Positions 1-8,381 of a stretch of DNA of 42,898 nt are shown here, piece by piece. Origin of the DNA: Actinomycetota bacterium (GTDB lineage Bacteria; Actinomycetota; Actinomycetes; Nanopelagicales; Nanopelagicaceae); assembly GCA_026393015.1 (NCBI GenBank), contig JAPLBA010000023.1, positions 1 through 42,898 on the forward strand, read 5' to 3'. Made by a program: the position numbers and the translations under genes. The notes under the pieces were generated by a model. That model made no database searches. It was given only the letters and a program-made list of their open reading frames with translations, and was not told the DNA's origin. How positions within the stretch are numbered: position 1 is the first letter of the stretch; each line of letters begins with the position of its first letter.

Positions 1-1452
1 CCAGATGGATTCATCGGTCGCAAATGCCGGTGGAAAACCGAGTGCGATGTTCTCTCTAAATGTTCCACTCGCGATTGCGACATCTTGTGGCACATATGCA
101 ACTGCTCCCGGCCACGTAGTAATTGCTTCCATGGGAGGTAGACCAGAAATTGTGACACTGCCTTGTGCGGGCGGCAAAATTCCAAGCAAGATATCAACGA
201 TGGTTGTTTTACCGGCACCCGAAGGTCCCACAAATGCCACAAACGCACCGTTAGTAATTTCAAGCGACACATCACGCACTGCTGGCTCTGCTTTACCCGG
301 ATAAGTGAAAGTAGCATCTATCAACGTGATGGTGGCATTGAATCCACGATGCTCGGTCTCTAATGAATCTTCTTTCGCCAACTTCGGCACTGCAATATGT
401 TGCAAACTCTCTGCAAGATCGAGAGTGACCTTAGAAGCCCCTGCGCTGGAACGAATGGCTAGCATGCCTTGTTGGACGCGCAAGATCGCTGGCGCAATGC
501 GAGTACCCGCCGCTAAGAAGATCGCCAACGTGCCCACCGCGTGACCGGCATCCTGCAAAAGGAACTGGGCCGCTGAAAGCAAGAGTGCGCCAAGAACTAC
601 TGAAGTTTCTAAAACATATTTAGAGACGTTTGGCATGAAGGCAATTTCAGCTTGGGCATGGGCCAATTTGTAGCGCAGTTCACCAATCTCTTTCGCGTAG
701 TAAGCGCGGCGATTGCGCACCAAAGATTCGCGATAAGAACTCAACACTTCAACGATCTTTTCGTTGCTGGTAATGCTGAGCTCAGATTGTTCCATACCAA
801 GGCGCTGAGCTTTTCCACTCAGTAAACGCTGAAGAAGAAATCCAATAAGGGCAAAGAAGATGAAACTCGAAAGAGCAACAGTGGGGTCGACCACCACGAG
901 GCCAATGGCCATGACCACAAGAAGTGAGGCGTCCGATGCCATTGTTACAACTGTGCCGAGCAAACCTAACGTGATACTTCCTACGCCGGAAGTGAGAGCG
1001 TAGAGAGTCTCTTGAGAGGTGCGTGCTTGTACTGCAAGGAGGGATTGTGAGAGCACGCGCGAAGTGAGATCGGCTGAGATCGCCGCACCGCGACGACCTA
1101 AGAAGAAGAGCGCCTTGCGTGTGAAGAAGACCGATAGCACTGTCCTACCCACCAGAATAACGCCAGCAGCTAATCCGAGAAGGGCGGTTTGAGTTTGAAA
1201 ATCAAAACTTGAAAGTCCCACGAAATTCAATACCGAACTCACCCGATCGCCAGGGACGCGTGATTGAACACCGGAAACCGCGAGCGCACCGACGATACCT
1301 ATGAGCGCTACTCCAAGAAGATCGAGAGCACCCAAGAAAATCTGAATCAGAATAACAATGAAGACTTTGCGTCGATCGCTCTTAGAGAGAAGACGAGCAG
1401 CACGTCCGATAATGGTGTTTCGATACTTTGCGTTAAACGCCCGCTTCACCAT
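1..1452 (-). CDS. ABC exporter, fused permease-ATPase, PglK-like (partial)
   Basis: The frame starts at an ATG at 1452 preceded by an AGGTGA ribosome site and runs off the window, giving 484 residues of a protein that is usually near 600. Residues 1-360 hold several hydrophobic membrane helices. The ATPase domain follows, with Walker A GPSGAGKT (Lys about 415) and a Q-loop in VPQD; the signature and Walker B lie beyond the window. The intracellular loop (LRYKLAHAQAEI) resembles PglK-type flippases that move lipid-linked sugars across the membrane, so envelope glycan or lipid export is the best guess. The substrate is inferred, not shown. It follows the lipoprotein gene on the same strand after 39 bases and may be co-transcribed. 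Confidence 0.85.
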   Translation of the reverse strand, partial: MVKRAFNAKYRNTIIGRAARLLSKSDRRKVFIVILIQIFLGALDLLGVALIGIVGALAVSGVQSRVPGDRVSSVLNFVGLSSFDFQTQTALLGLAAGVILVGRTVLSVFFTRKALFFLGRRGAAISADLTSRVLSQSLLAVQARTSQETLYALTSGVGSITLGLLGTVVTMASDASLLVVMAIGLVVVDPTVALSSFIFFALIGFLLQRLLSGKAQRLGMEQSELSITSNEKIVEVLSSYRESLVRNRRAYYAKEIGELRYKLAHAQAEIAFMPNVSKYVLETSVVLGALLLSAAQFLLQDAGHAVGTLAIFLAAGTRIAPAILRVQQGMLAIRSSAGASKVTLDLAESLQHIAVPKLAKEDSLETEHRGFNATITLIDATFTYPGKAEPAVRDVSLEITNGAFVAFVGPSGAGKTTIVDILLGILPPAQGSVTISGLPPMEAITTWPGAVAYVPQDVAIASGTFRENIALGFPPAFATDESIW

Positions 1453-1491
1453 ATTCACCTGCTCAGCCTAAGACCTTCCAGCTCAAGACCA

Positions 1492-1932
1492 CTATTGAGT
1501 GACGGTAATCGTGAAGACGATTTTCTGCGTCCCATCAGAAGCCGTAACTTTTGCAACGCCTGGCTTAAGCGGCCTAGCCGACGGATTACTGGTGTACGTC
1601 CCTTGGTCCCCACCGGGGGTGAATTCCAAGAGATCCCCGGGCTCTGCAGCGAAGGTCCAGGCTCCTGGATTCGTGAGGTTAAAGACCAGCGTGTTCGTCA
1701 TCGGCAACGAGGCCGCCGTGCTGACCTCATCGACCATGATCGGCGGCAGCACTTGAGTTCCACCGGCCTGATCAGCCTTAGGAGTGTTGGGCGTCAGCGG
1801 TGCGCTGGGTACCCCATCATCATTGCCACCGCCGCTCTCCTCGCCGCCTTCTAATCCCTCACCGCATGCGGCCAGGGTCAATGAGGTCAAAAGCGCGGCT
1901 AGAACAAGAATGGACTTTCGCGATCGACTCAT
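1492..1932 (-). CDS. Small secreted lipoprotein of unknown function
   Basis: The 146-residue product opens with a charged n-region (MSRSRKS), a hydrophobic stretch and the lipobox LAAC, so it should be lipidated at Cys 23 and anchored outside the membrane. A Gly/Glu/Ser-rich linker follows (EGGEESGGGNDDG). The rest is a compact beta-rich region, with repeated Thr/Val patterns near the end (VAKVTASDGTQKIVFTITVTQ) that look Ig-like. The ATG has an AAGGAG ribosome site. It lies just upstream of the ABC exporter on the same strand, so a role in envelope transport is possible. I do not recognise the family. Confidence 0.75.
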   Translation of the reverse strand: MSRSRKSILVLAALLTSLTLAACGEGLEGGEESGGGNDDGVPSAPLTPNTPKADQAGGTQVLPPIMVDEVSTAASLPMTNTLVFNLTNPGAWTFAAEPGDLLEFTPGGDQGTYTSNPSARPLKPGVAKVTASDGTQKIVFTITVTQ

Positions 1933-1946
1933 TGCTCTCCTTCAAC

Positions 1947-1974
1947 TTGATGGAACCTGACTTCTTGCTAGGGT
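1947..1974 (+). promoter_or_regulatory. Leaderless promoter of the PF13769-like gene
   Basis: TTGATG (1947-1952) and TAGGGT (1969-1974) are separated by 16 bases, and the ATG follows six bases after the -10 element. Transcription should therefore start at or next to the start codon. No Shine-Dalgarno site is present. Confidence 0.55.
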
Positions 1975-1980
1975 CGCCAT

Positions 1981-2277
1981 ATGGCTGAATACCAAATTAC
2001 CCGATGGCGCGAGATCCCATCGATGGTTGTCGCCCGCAGCGGCGAAGAAGTTTCCAAGATTTCACTACCTAGTAGATTTCAAGAGGCGATCGATGAGGCT
2101 GCCATGCGCCTTGGAGAGATCGATGCAGATGCTTATATGAATGGGTGGAACCGCGATCCATGGGTGGAGCGAAGTGGCGCGCCAGCAGAAGTAGCTGAGG
2201 CAATTGCTGCAGAATTAGAAAGTGAATTTAGCGAAGAAAATATCAATCAGATTCTCAATCAAATAGGAGAAAAGTAA
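1981..2277 (+). CDS. PF13769-like small protein ("virulence factor" domain)
   Basis: This 98-residue soluble protein matches my memory of the family annotated as virulence-factor domain PF13769: an N-terminal YxIxRWREIPSMVVAR-type strand, then RFQEAIDEAAMR, an acidic middle and a C-terminal Glu-rich helix. The name is historical; the biochemical role is unknown. In alpha-proteobacteria such genes sit beside homocysteine methyltransferase and methylenetetrahydrofolate reductase genes used for betaine or DMSP methyl groups. Here too the next gene is a homocysteine S-methyltransferase, overlapping by one base (TAATG). That context suggests a helper in methyl transfer. The mRNA appears leaderless. 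Confidence 0.75.
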   Translation: MAEYQITRWREIPSMVVARSGEEVSKISLPSRFQEAIDEAAMRLGEIDADAYMNGWNRDPWVERSGAPAEVAEAIAAELESEFSEENINQILNQIGEK

Positions 2278-3155
2278 TGTCCGCGATATATGAAGCCCTC
2301 GCACAAGGAACCCTCGTTTCAGATGGTGCGATGGGAACCATGCTCCAAGAGAGCGGACTCGACGATGGCGGTGCGCCAGAACTGTGGAATGTAGAACACC
2401 CTGATCGCATTGAAGCGGTACTCGAGGCATACGCCGCTGCGGGGGCAAACCTCATCACTACCAATACTTTTGGTGGCACCGCTGGCCGGTTAGCGATGCA
2501 CGGTCTCGAAGATCGACTTTATGAATTGAATAAAGCAGGTGCCGAGGTGGCTCGCAAGGTGGCCGATCGCCACCCAAATTGTTTCGTGATGGGAGATGTT
2601 GGCCCTTCAGGAGAGCTCATGGACCCAATGGGCACCCTCACCCTGGAAAGCGCTAAAGAAATTTTCTCCGCACAGATCAAGGCGCTTGCTGATGGTGGAG
2701 TAGATGCCATTCTCATCGAAACTATGAGTGACTTGGCAGAGGTGGAAGCAGCAGTAAACGCTGCGAAGGAAGTGGCTCCCCATCTACCCATCATCGCTAC
2801 CATGAGTTTTGATACGAACTTACGAACCATGATGGGTGTGAAACCAACACTTGCGGTGACTTACCTTGCCTCTCTCGGCGTACGAATTATTGGTGCAAAT
2901 TGTGGTCGCGGCATTGATGAAATGCGCGTCATCGCCAAAGAATTGGTAGATGCACGACCTGATGGAGTTTTCATTATTACCCAATCAAACTCCGGGCTAC
3001 CGAAGTTGGTCGGTGACACCTTCATTTATGAAGGCACTCCCGATGAGATGGGCAAGTACGCCACAGAAATGAAGGACCTTGGCGTGAACGTTGTGGGTTC
3101 CTGCTGCGGATCTACTCCGGCACACACGGCTTCCATCTCTGCTGCTGTTCAATAA
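2277..3155 (+). CDS. Homocysteine S-methyltransferase (BHMT-like)
   Basis: The 292-residue protein is a single zinc-dependent S-methyltransferase barrel (PF02574 type). It begins with SDGAMGTMLQESGL and carries TTNTFGGT. The zinc ligands are Cys 209 in GANCGRG and Cys 276/277 in GSCCGSTP, all present. It would transfer a methyl group to homocysteine to make methionine in the cytoplasm. The donor (betaine, S-methylmethionine or dimethylsulfoniopropionate) cannot be read from the sequence. There are no cobalamin or folate domains, so it is not full-length MetH. It is translationally coupled to the upstream PF13769-like gene by a one-base overlap, which supports a shared methyl-donor pathway. 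Confidence 0.88.
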   Translation: MSAIYEALAQGTLVSDGAMGTMLQESGLDDGGAPELWNVEHPDRIEAVLEAYAAAGANLITTNTFGGTAGRLAMHGLEDRLYELNKAGAEVARKVADRHPNCFVMGDVGPSGELMDPMGTLTLESAKEIFSAQIKALADGGVDAILIETMSDLAEVEAAVNAAKEVAPHLPIIATMSFDTNLRTMMGVKPTLAVTYLASLGVRIIGANCGRGIDEMRVIAKELVDARPDGVFIITQSNSGLPKLVGDTFIYEGTPDEMGKYATEMKDLGVNVVGSCCGSTPAHTASISAAVQ

Positions 3156-3157
3156 AT

Positions 3158-3808
3158 ATGGATGCTCGCAATAACGACGCAATAGGTCCGGGTGAGTTCT
3201 TTCCGGTAGTCGGAGTAGGACCGCATCCTGAGCCGTGGCCCAAGGGTGAGCAATACGATCCAGAATTGCTGGCTCACGGTGATCGGCGAAATGTCCTCGA
3301 TAAATACAGGTATTGGACAGTTCCCGCCATTGTCGCTGAATTAGATGAGCGCCGACACGATTTGCATATCGCTATCGAGAATTGGCAGCACGATCTAAAT
3401 ATCGGTTCGATTGTGCGGACAGCCAACGCATTTAACGTTGCTGGGATTCACATTGTGGGTAAGCGCGATTGGAATCGACGCGGGGCAATGGTGACCGATA
3501 AATATCTCACTGTTCATCACCATCCAACAGTGGCTGATTTCAAAATTTGGTGTGATGAACATGGGATCCCAATTATTGGAATCGATAATGTTCCTGGTTC
3601 CACTTCACTGGAGAAAGCCACGATTCCAAAGTCGTGTGTGATGTTCTTCGGTCAAGAAGGAAGCGGAATGTCAGATGAGGGAATTTCCGCCTGTGAAAAA
3701 ATCTATGAGATCTCACAATTTGGTTCTACTAGATCAATGAATGCATCAGCTGCCGGTGCAATTGCGATGTACGCGTGGGGAATGCAACACATTCCACACA
3801 ATTCATAA
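3158..3808 (+). CDS. TrmH/SpoU-family RNA 2'-O-methyltransferase
   Basis: The 216-residue protein has the three SpoU motifs in order: NIGSIVRTANAF (81-92), FFGQEGSGMS (about 163-172) and the C-terminal FGSTRSMNASAAGAI. These form the knotted SAM-binding site that methylates ribose 2'-OH in tRNA or rRNA. About 65 N-terminal residues precede the catalytic fold and carry no domain I know. The gene begins two bases after the methyltransferase stop, with no good ribosome site, so translational coupling is likely. Its target nucleotide is unknown. It ends three bases from the convergent gene at 3812. Confidence 0.85.
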   Translation: MDARNNDAIGPGEFFPVVGVGPHPEPWPKGEQYDPELLAHGDRRNVLDKYRYWTVPAIVAELDERRHDLHIAIENWQHDLNIGSIVRTANAFNVAGIHIVGKRDWNRRGAMVTDKYLTVHHHPTVADFKIWCDEHGIPIIGIDNVPGSTSLEKATIPKSCVMFFGQEGSGMSDEGISACEKIYEISQFGSTRSMNASAAGAIAMYAWGMQHIPHNS

Positions 3809-3811
3809 CGT

Positions 3812-4081
3812 TTACTCTTCTTCTAATTCTTCTAATTCATCAAAGTTGGTCGGATGCGTTAATTTCCAATACATATAGCCAATGAAGATGGCGAAGAATG
3901 GCCACTCAAACACATAAACCCAGCTCCGTCGATTCCCTGAAAAGGCGCGCCCTAATTCGACGATGGCAAGAACGACGCACAAAGGAATGCCAAGCAAGAG
4001 CCACTTACGCTTGGGATCGTTTGCCAGACTCTTGTGAGGAGTGCGCTCGGGTTCGTCTGAAATCCATAACTCGTCAGCCAT
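3812..4081 (-). CDS. Small two-helix membrane protein next to ctaG
   Basis: The 89-residue protein has an acidic soluble N-terminus, two hydrophobic segments (about residues 28-46 and 55-73) and a strongly acidic end (FDELEELEEE). The start ATG overlaps the ctaG stop by one base (TAATG) and is preceded by GAGGAGGAG inside ctaG, so the two are translated together. Its coupling to ctaG implies a role in oxidase assembly or as a minor subunit. I do not recognise a named family. Confidence 0.7.
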   Translation of the reverse strand: MADELWISDEPERTPHKSLANDPKRKWLLLGIPLCVVLAIVELGRAFSGNRRSWVYVFEWPFFAIFIGYMYWKLTHPTNFDELEELEEE

Positions 4082-4875
4082 TACTCCTCCTCTTCAGAAT
4101 CACGTTCGTGTACAAACCAATCTCGAGCAGTAAGCGCAAGCCAGCCCGCATCGATCAGCATTCCCATGCTCCACATTAACGACCCGCCGATGCGTTGATC
4201 GTTAAGCGCACTCGCGCTTTGCGCCATGTTCATGCCCGCCATCGCAGGCACATCGTGTAAAAGACGGCTGCTGGAATATAAGAAGAAGCCAGTCATGGTC
4301 TCAGGCACCATCATTGCGAAGAGCGATGCAAGTCGGATTGGATGTGCAACGTAGAACGGCATCGGGTTACCGCTCATGAGTGGGTAGTAGTAGATCAAGC
4401 CGGCGACAAGAAAGATGACGAGTTCGAGAGAGTGCACATTTCCGTTCTTCATACCTGCGTTGGCAAGAGGGGAGAAATGCGTAGCAAAAAGCGCGACTAA
4501 AAAGATTCCAAAACCGATTTGTGGTTTAACGACGGTGCGCACAATCCAGGAGCGATAACCCGCCCTTAAGAAAGTGCGAAAGCCAGAAGGACGCGTGGCG
4601 GCCGCTACTGCCATCGGCGCACCCAAGATGATCATTGGAGAGATGAGCATCATGAGGGAGATGTGCTGAACCATGTGGACCCAGAAGATGTGCACGGCAT
4701 AGTGCGCCACCGGACCAACCAACACGATGAAGGCTAATGAAAGCCCGGAGTAGAAGAGCGCCCGCCGCCAGCGCGGGATTTCGGCGGTGACTGTGCGCCA
4801 ATACCAAAAGCCAGTGGCCAGAATGGGGAGCCCGAAGAGGAAGTCCCACCCGATATTTAACGACATATCAGACAT
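4081..4875 (-). CDS. ctaG: Cytochrome c oxidase assembly factor CtaG (caa3 type)
   Basis: The 264-residue polytopic membrane protein has about seven hydrophobic helices. It matches the caa3_CtaG family (PF09678) in its HFxVHMVQH-like region (HIFWVHMVQHISLMM) and in a conserved His-rich core. Members support copper insertion into, or assembly of, heme-copper oxidases. It is divergent from the oxidase subunit operon beginning at 5012 and shares a 136-base intergenic region with it. A GAAGG ribosome site precedes the ATG at 4875. A second in-frame ATG lies nine bases downstream. Confidence 0.85.
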   Translation of the reverse strand: MSDMSLNIGWDFLFGLPILATGFWYWRTVTAEIPRWRRALFYSGLSLAFIVLVGPVAHYAVHIFWVHMVQHISLMMLISPMIILGAPMAVAAATRPSGFRTFLRAGYRSWIVRTVVKPQIGFGIFLVALFATHFSPLANAGMKNGNVHSLELVIFLVAGLIYYYPLMSGNPMPFYVAHPIRLASLFAMMVPETMTGFFLYSSSRLLHDVPAMAGMNMAQSASALNDQRIGGSLMWSMGMLIDAGWLALTARDWFVHERDSEEEE

Positions 4876-5011
4876 ATCACGCCTTCTGTAACTTAATTAT
4901 TTAAATCGTCTTAGAAACACATTTCGCGAAGTACTCAAAGTGAGTTCACCGCTTTACTCTAGTGACACACGTCTCAAGAATTGAACTCGAAATGATCGGG
5001 AAGGTGGAACG

Positions 5012-5731
5012 GTGACCACAGCGACCTCAGGTACCAAGAAGTTGTTAGGAGGTGTTCTCTTCGTTCTCGTCAGCGTCGCTGTTGTTGCAGGTGTCGGCCT
5101 CGTGCTCCATAGCGCCAGCGCAGATCCGCAACCTCTTTTGGTGGCGACCCCTCTTGGAAACGTTGACTCTCCCCAAGGAAAGATGAACGGTGCCTCCATC
5201 GAACTCTCGGTCTTTGCAGATAGCGAGAGTTCAAACAATATTCAAAATAAAGAGGGCAGCCGCCCGGGTTACGTCACTTATGGTCCCTCTACCCACCTTC
5301 AGCTTCCAGCTAATTCACTCATCACCATGACGATCAAGGGTTACGACGGCGGTGAGAAGTTGAATAACACCTTCTTCAGTCGAGTTGTCGGCACCATCGA
5401 TGGAACGATGACAGTTGATGGAAAGCAAGTGAAGTCGCTGGGAGAGGATCAAGTCCAGCACACCTTTACCATTCATAGCCTGCCAACAAGCACTCAGTCC
5501 AATCTCTTCGTCAATATTCCAGTTCACATTCAATCCGAAGAGACGATGGGCAAATTTGATGAGGACGGCGTTCTTCCTGCGCCAATCATCACTACTTTCA
5601 AGTTCTACACGCAGGGTCCAGGCGAGTATGTCTGGAATTGTGAGTACCCCTGCGGTGACGGCACCTATGCCAAGTTCGGTGCAGCGATGAGCCGCTACGG
5701 ATTTATGTCCGGAAAGGTGACAGTCAAATGA
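5012..5731 (+). CDS. Membrane-anchored cupredoxin, CuA-like, first gene of the oxidase operon
   Basis: The 239-residue protein starts at GTG with GGAAGG upstream. It has one N-terminal hydrophobic segment (about 11-32), which is a signal anchor, followed by an extracytoplasmic beta-rich domain. His 150 (QHTFTIHS) and Cys 210/Cys 214 (WNCEYPCGDG) line up with the His and Cys-x3-Cys ligands of the CuA site in subunit II. The usual His and Met after the second Cys are missing; only more distal Met 225/230 remain. It overlaps coxB by ATGA, so it is made with the oxidase. It may carry electrons or deliver copper. The exact role is inference. Confidence 0.65.
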   Translation: MTTATSGTKKLLGGVLFVLVSVAVVAGVGLVLHSASADPQPLLVATPLGNVDSPQGKMNGASIELSVFADSESSNNIQNKEGSRPGYVTYGPSTHLQLPANSLITMTIKGYDGGEKLNNTFFSRVVGTIDGTMTVDGKQVKSLGEDQVQHTFTIHSLPTSTQSNLFVNIPVHIQSEETMGKFDEDGVLPAPIITTFKFYTQGPGEYVWNCEYPCGDGTYAKFGAAMSRYGFMSGKVTVK

Positions 5732-6522
5732 GCGATCAACATGAAGTAGTCGATCTTCCCCCCACTCCGGGTGAGCGATTGAGAAACGCAATGAAGGCGC
5801 GTGACGTAAGAATCACCATGATCTTTGGCGTCGTCATCACCGCCTTCTTCGTCTTCATCGGGCTTTGGTTCTACCCGAAGTTCATGCCAGAAATCATGAG
5901 CGAGAGCATGAAGCGTGGAAAAGACGTCATTGTGTACTTCACGGTTATCTCTGCACCGATCGCAGGTCTCGTGATAGCAATTGCGCTTTATACCCTCTTC
6001 GATCGCCATCATGGCGACACTCCTCCTGAGGAAGCGGCTTCATTTCGAACGCATACTCCAATTGTCTTTGTGTGGACCCTGGTTTCGGCCATCTTCTGCA
6101 TTGTGGCAATCGTCTGGGGCCTTACTGAAATGAACGTCAACAGCGAGGATGCCACTGCGAACGCTAAGACAGCACTTGTTGTAGAAGTCACTGGCTCACA
6201 ATGGGTCTGGACCTTCAACTACCCAGAACTCGGCGTGCAGTCAGAACAACTCAATCTTCCAGTCGATCGACCAGTTGAGTTCCGAGTGCACTCAGTAGAC
6301 GTCAACCACTCTTTCTGGCCCGTGCAATTGGGCGTAAAGGTTGATGCCAACGATCGTGTCACCACGTTGGCACACACTACGCCGAACGTTTTGGGAACTA
6401 TCGACATCAAATGCGCTGAACTCTGCGGGCTCTACCACGCCTATATGGAGACTCAGGGCAAAGTCATGAAAGAGGCCGACTTCAACAGTTGGGTCACGGC
6501 ACAAGGAGGACACGTCGCATGA
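5728..6522 (+). CDS. ctaC: Cytochrome c oxidase subunit II
   Basis: The 264-residue protein has three hydrophobic segments (about 29-50, 70-93 and 110-133), then a periplasm-side cupredoxin domain with a complete CuA site: His 194, Cys 229, Cys 233, His 237 and Met 240 (CAELCGLYHAYM). The aromatic patch QWVWTFNY that receives electrons is present. There is no fused cytochrome c domain. Subunit II normally has two helices, so the extra one is a small oddity. Start and stop codons overlap the neighbours by ATGA on both sides, giving a tight ctaC-ctaD-ctaE operon. Confidence 0.93.
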   Translation: MSDQHEVVDLPPTPGERLRNAMKARDVRITMIFGVVITAFFVFIGLWFYPKFMPEIMSESMKRGKDVIVYFTVISAPIAGLVIAIALYTLFDRHHGDTPPEEAASFRTHTPIVFVWTLVSAIFCIVAIVWGLTEMNVNSEDATANAKTALVVEVTGSQWVWTFNYPELGVQSEQLNLPVDRPVEFRVHSVDVNHSFWPVQLGVKVDANDRVTTLAHTTPNVLGTIDIKCAELCGLYHAYMETQGKVMKEADFNSWVTAQGGHVA

Positions 6523-8381
6523 CAACTCTCGATCACGCAAAAGTTTCTGAGTCGCGTCCAAACCCACCAAAGAGCCTCATCACAAAGCTGAACATGGGTA
6601 CCGGCATGATTGTCGGCATCGTCTTTGCAGAAGTGATGTACTTCTGGGGCAAGAGCATGTGGGATCGCCAAGAAGCCGTCATGGAGAATCGAATTCTGAC
6701 TCTTTCCATGTTCGCTTGGTGCATCGGCTTCCTCATTGGAATTGGCGCCTTTATCGGACCATTCCGCTGGCTTATTGGCAAAGACCTCACGGATGAAGAA
6801 CAACTTTTTCTCGCTGGCAAAGGTCAAGGAGTTTCTCGTTACTTCCGCTACTGCACAGATCACAAGGTCGTAGGTATCCAATACCTCGTCGGCGTTATGG
6901 TCATGCTCGGTGCTGGTGGAACTATGGCAATGATGATTCGCACTAACCTCATCACCCCAGGTTCCAAGTGGGTCAACGCCGAGATTTACAACTCTCTGGT
7001 TGGCCTCCATGGCATCACGATGATCGTCGCATTGATCATCGTCTCCACGGGACCATTCGGTAACTTCATTCTTCCGATCATGATCGGCGCTCGCGACATG
7101 GCATTCCCACGTCTTAATGCGCTCAGCTGGTGGCTGCTCTTTACTGCAATCCCAGTGCTCTGCTCGGCTTGGTTTTTTGGAGGCATCCCTACAGGTTGGA
7201 CTGCTTATGCTCCCTTAAGCGTGCAAGCCGGCGGCGGCATGAATGCCTTTATCGTCACCATCATCATCTTTGCAATCTCATCTGCCATCGCTGGAGCAAA
7301 CATCACCACGACGGTAGTGACGATGCGCGCAAAGGGCATGAAGTGGAATCGAGTTCCGATCTTCGTCATCGGTGCAACCATAAGCGTGGCGATGGCAATC
7401 CCAGCTTTCCCTTCATTTATGGCATCACAAATGATGGCGGCCTTCGATCGTACGATCGGAACGCACTTCTACGATGCGGAATTCGGTGGAAGTGGTTGGC
7501 TTTACGCCCACCTCTTCTGGATCATGGGTCACCCAGAGGTGTATGTCATCTTGATTCCGGGCGTGGCCATTCTTATGGAAATTGCACCAGTCTTTGCACG
7601 TTCACCGCTCTTCTCGTACACCACAGCAGTGGTGGGCTTGGCGGGAATCGTCGGTCTCAGCTTTCTCGTCTGGGCCCACCATATGTACATCTCGGGGTGG
7701 CTGCCTAGCTTGAACGGTCCGTTCATGGTGACTACCGAAATGATTTCGATACCCACTGGTCTGCTTTTCTTGGTCTTGCTAGGAACGATCTGGCGAGGTC
7801 GACCGTGGATGAAACTTCCGATGCTCGGCGTCTATGCACTCCTCTGGAACTTCCTCATCGGCGGCATCACCGGAATCTATCTCTCTGATGTGCCAGCAGA
7901 TGATTACTTGCACGGCTCCATGTTCGTGACCGCACACTTCCACTACACGTTGATGGGTGCTGCACTAACTGGTGCAATCGCTGGTCTTGCGTACTGGTTC
8001 CCGAAGATGACAGGTCGCATGCTCGATGAGCGCTCTGGTTACATCTCCTTCTGGCTGGTTCAGATTGGTTTCCAAGTACTCTTCCTGGGAATGTTCGCCG
8101 CTGGTTCACAAGGGCAACCTCGTCGCGTAGCTGATTACGAGCAAGCCTTTGCTACCTCGGATCTCATTAGCACCATCGGTGCCTATTTAGTGGGTATTGG
8201 AATGATCGTGCTCCTTTACTCCGTGGTTCACTCATGGCGTAAGGGCAAGATCGCACCGATGAATCCTTGGGGTGCAAAGACACTCGAATGGACTGTTCCC
8301 TATCCGATTTACCTAGAGAACTTCCACGAGGCACCAGTCGTCACAAGCGATCCATACGGCTACGGAAGGAGTGAGAAATGA
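6519..8381 (+). CDS. ctaD: Cytochrome c oxidase subunit I
   Basis: This is the catalytic subunit that reduces oxygen and pumps protons. I chose the ATG at 6519, because AAGGAGGA lies eight bases upstream and the codon overlaps the ctaC stop; the product is 620 residues. Heme and copper ligands are present: His 164 (VGLHG), His 338 with the cross-linking Tyr 342 (GHPEVY), His 387/388 (WAHHMY), and His 473/475 (TAHFHYT). The GHPEVY form marks an A-type oxidase. The usual start (TDHKVVGIQYL) comes only after about 100 residues. That extension holds two additional hydrophobic helices (about 26-45 and 58-82). Confidence 0.94.
   Translation: MTTLDHAKVSESRPNPPKSLITKLNMGTGMIVGIVFAEVMYFWGKSMWDRQEAVMENRILTLSMFAWCIGFLIGIGAFIGPFRWLIGKDLTDEEQLFLAGKGQGVSRYFRYCTDHKVVGIQYLVGVMVMLGAGGTMAMMIRTNLITPGSKWVNAEIYNSLVGLHGITMIVALIIVSTGPFGNFILPIMIGARDMAFPRLNALSWWLLFTAIPVLCSAWFFGGIPTGWTAYAPLSVQAGGGMNAFIVTIIIFAISSAIAGANITTTVVTMRAKGMKWNRVPIFVIGATISVAMAIPAFPSFMASQMMAAFDRTIGTHFYDAEFGGSGWLYAHLFWIMGHPEVYVILIPGVAILMEIAPVFARSPLFSYTTAVVGLAGIVGLSFLVWAHHMYISGWLPSLNGPFMVTTEMISIPTGLLFLVLLGTIWRGRPWMKLPMLGVYALLWNFLIGGITGIYLSDVPADDYLHGSMFVTAHFHYTLMGAALTGAIAGLAYWFPKMTGRMLDERSGYISFWLVQIGFQVLFLGMFAAGSQGQPRRVADYEQAFATSDLISTIGAYLVGIGMIVLLYSVVHSWRKGKIAPMNPWGAKTLEWTVPYPIYLENFHEAPVVTSDPYGYGRSEK

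Noticed and set aside
1264-1854. 196-residue plus-strand open frame
   Set aside because: It runs antisense to the ABC exporter and lipoprotein genes, has no ribosome site or family resemblance, and is Arg/Ser-rich shadow sequence.
7130-7708. 192-residue plus-strand frame
   Set aside because: It is an out-of-frame reading of ctaD, rich in His, Arg and Cys, with no domain.
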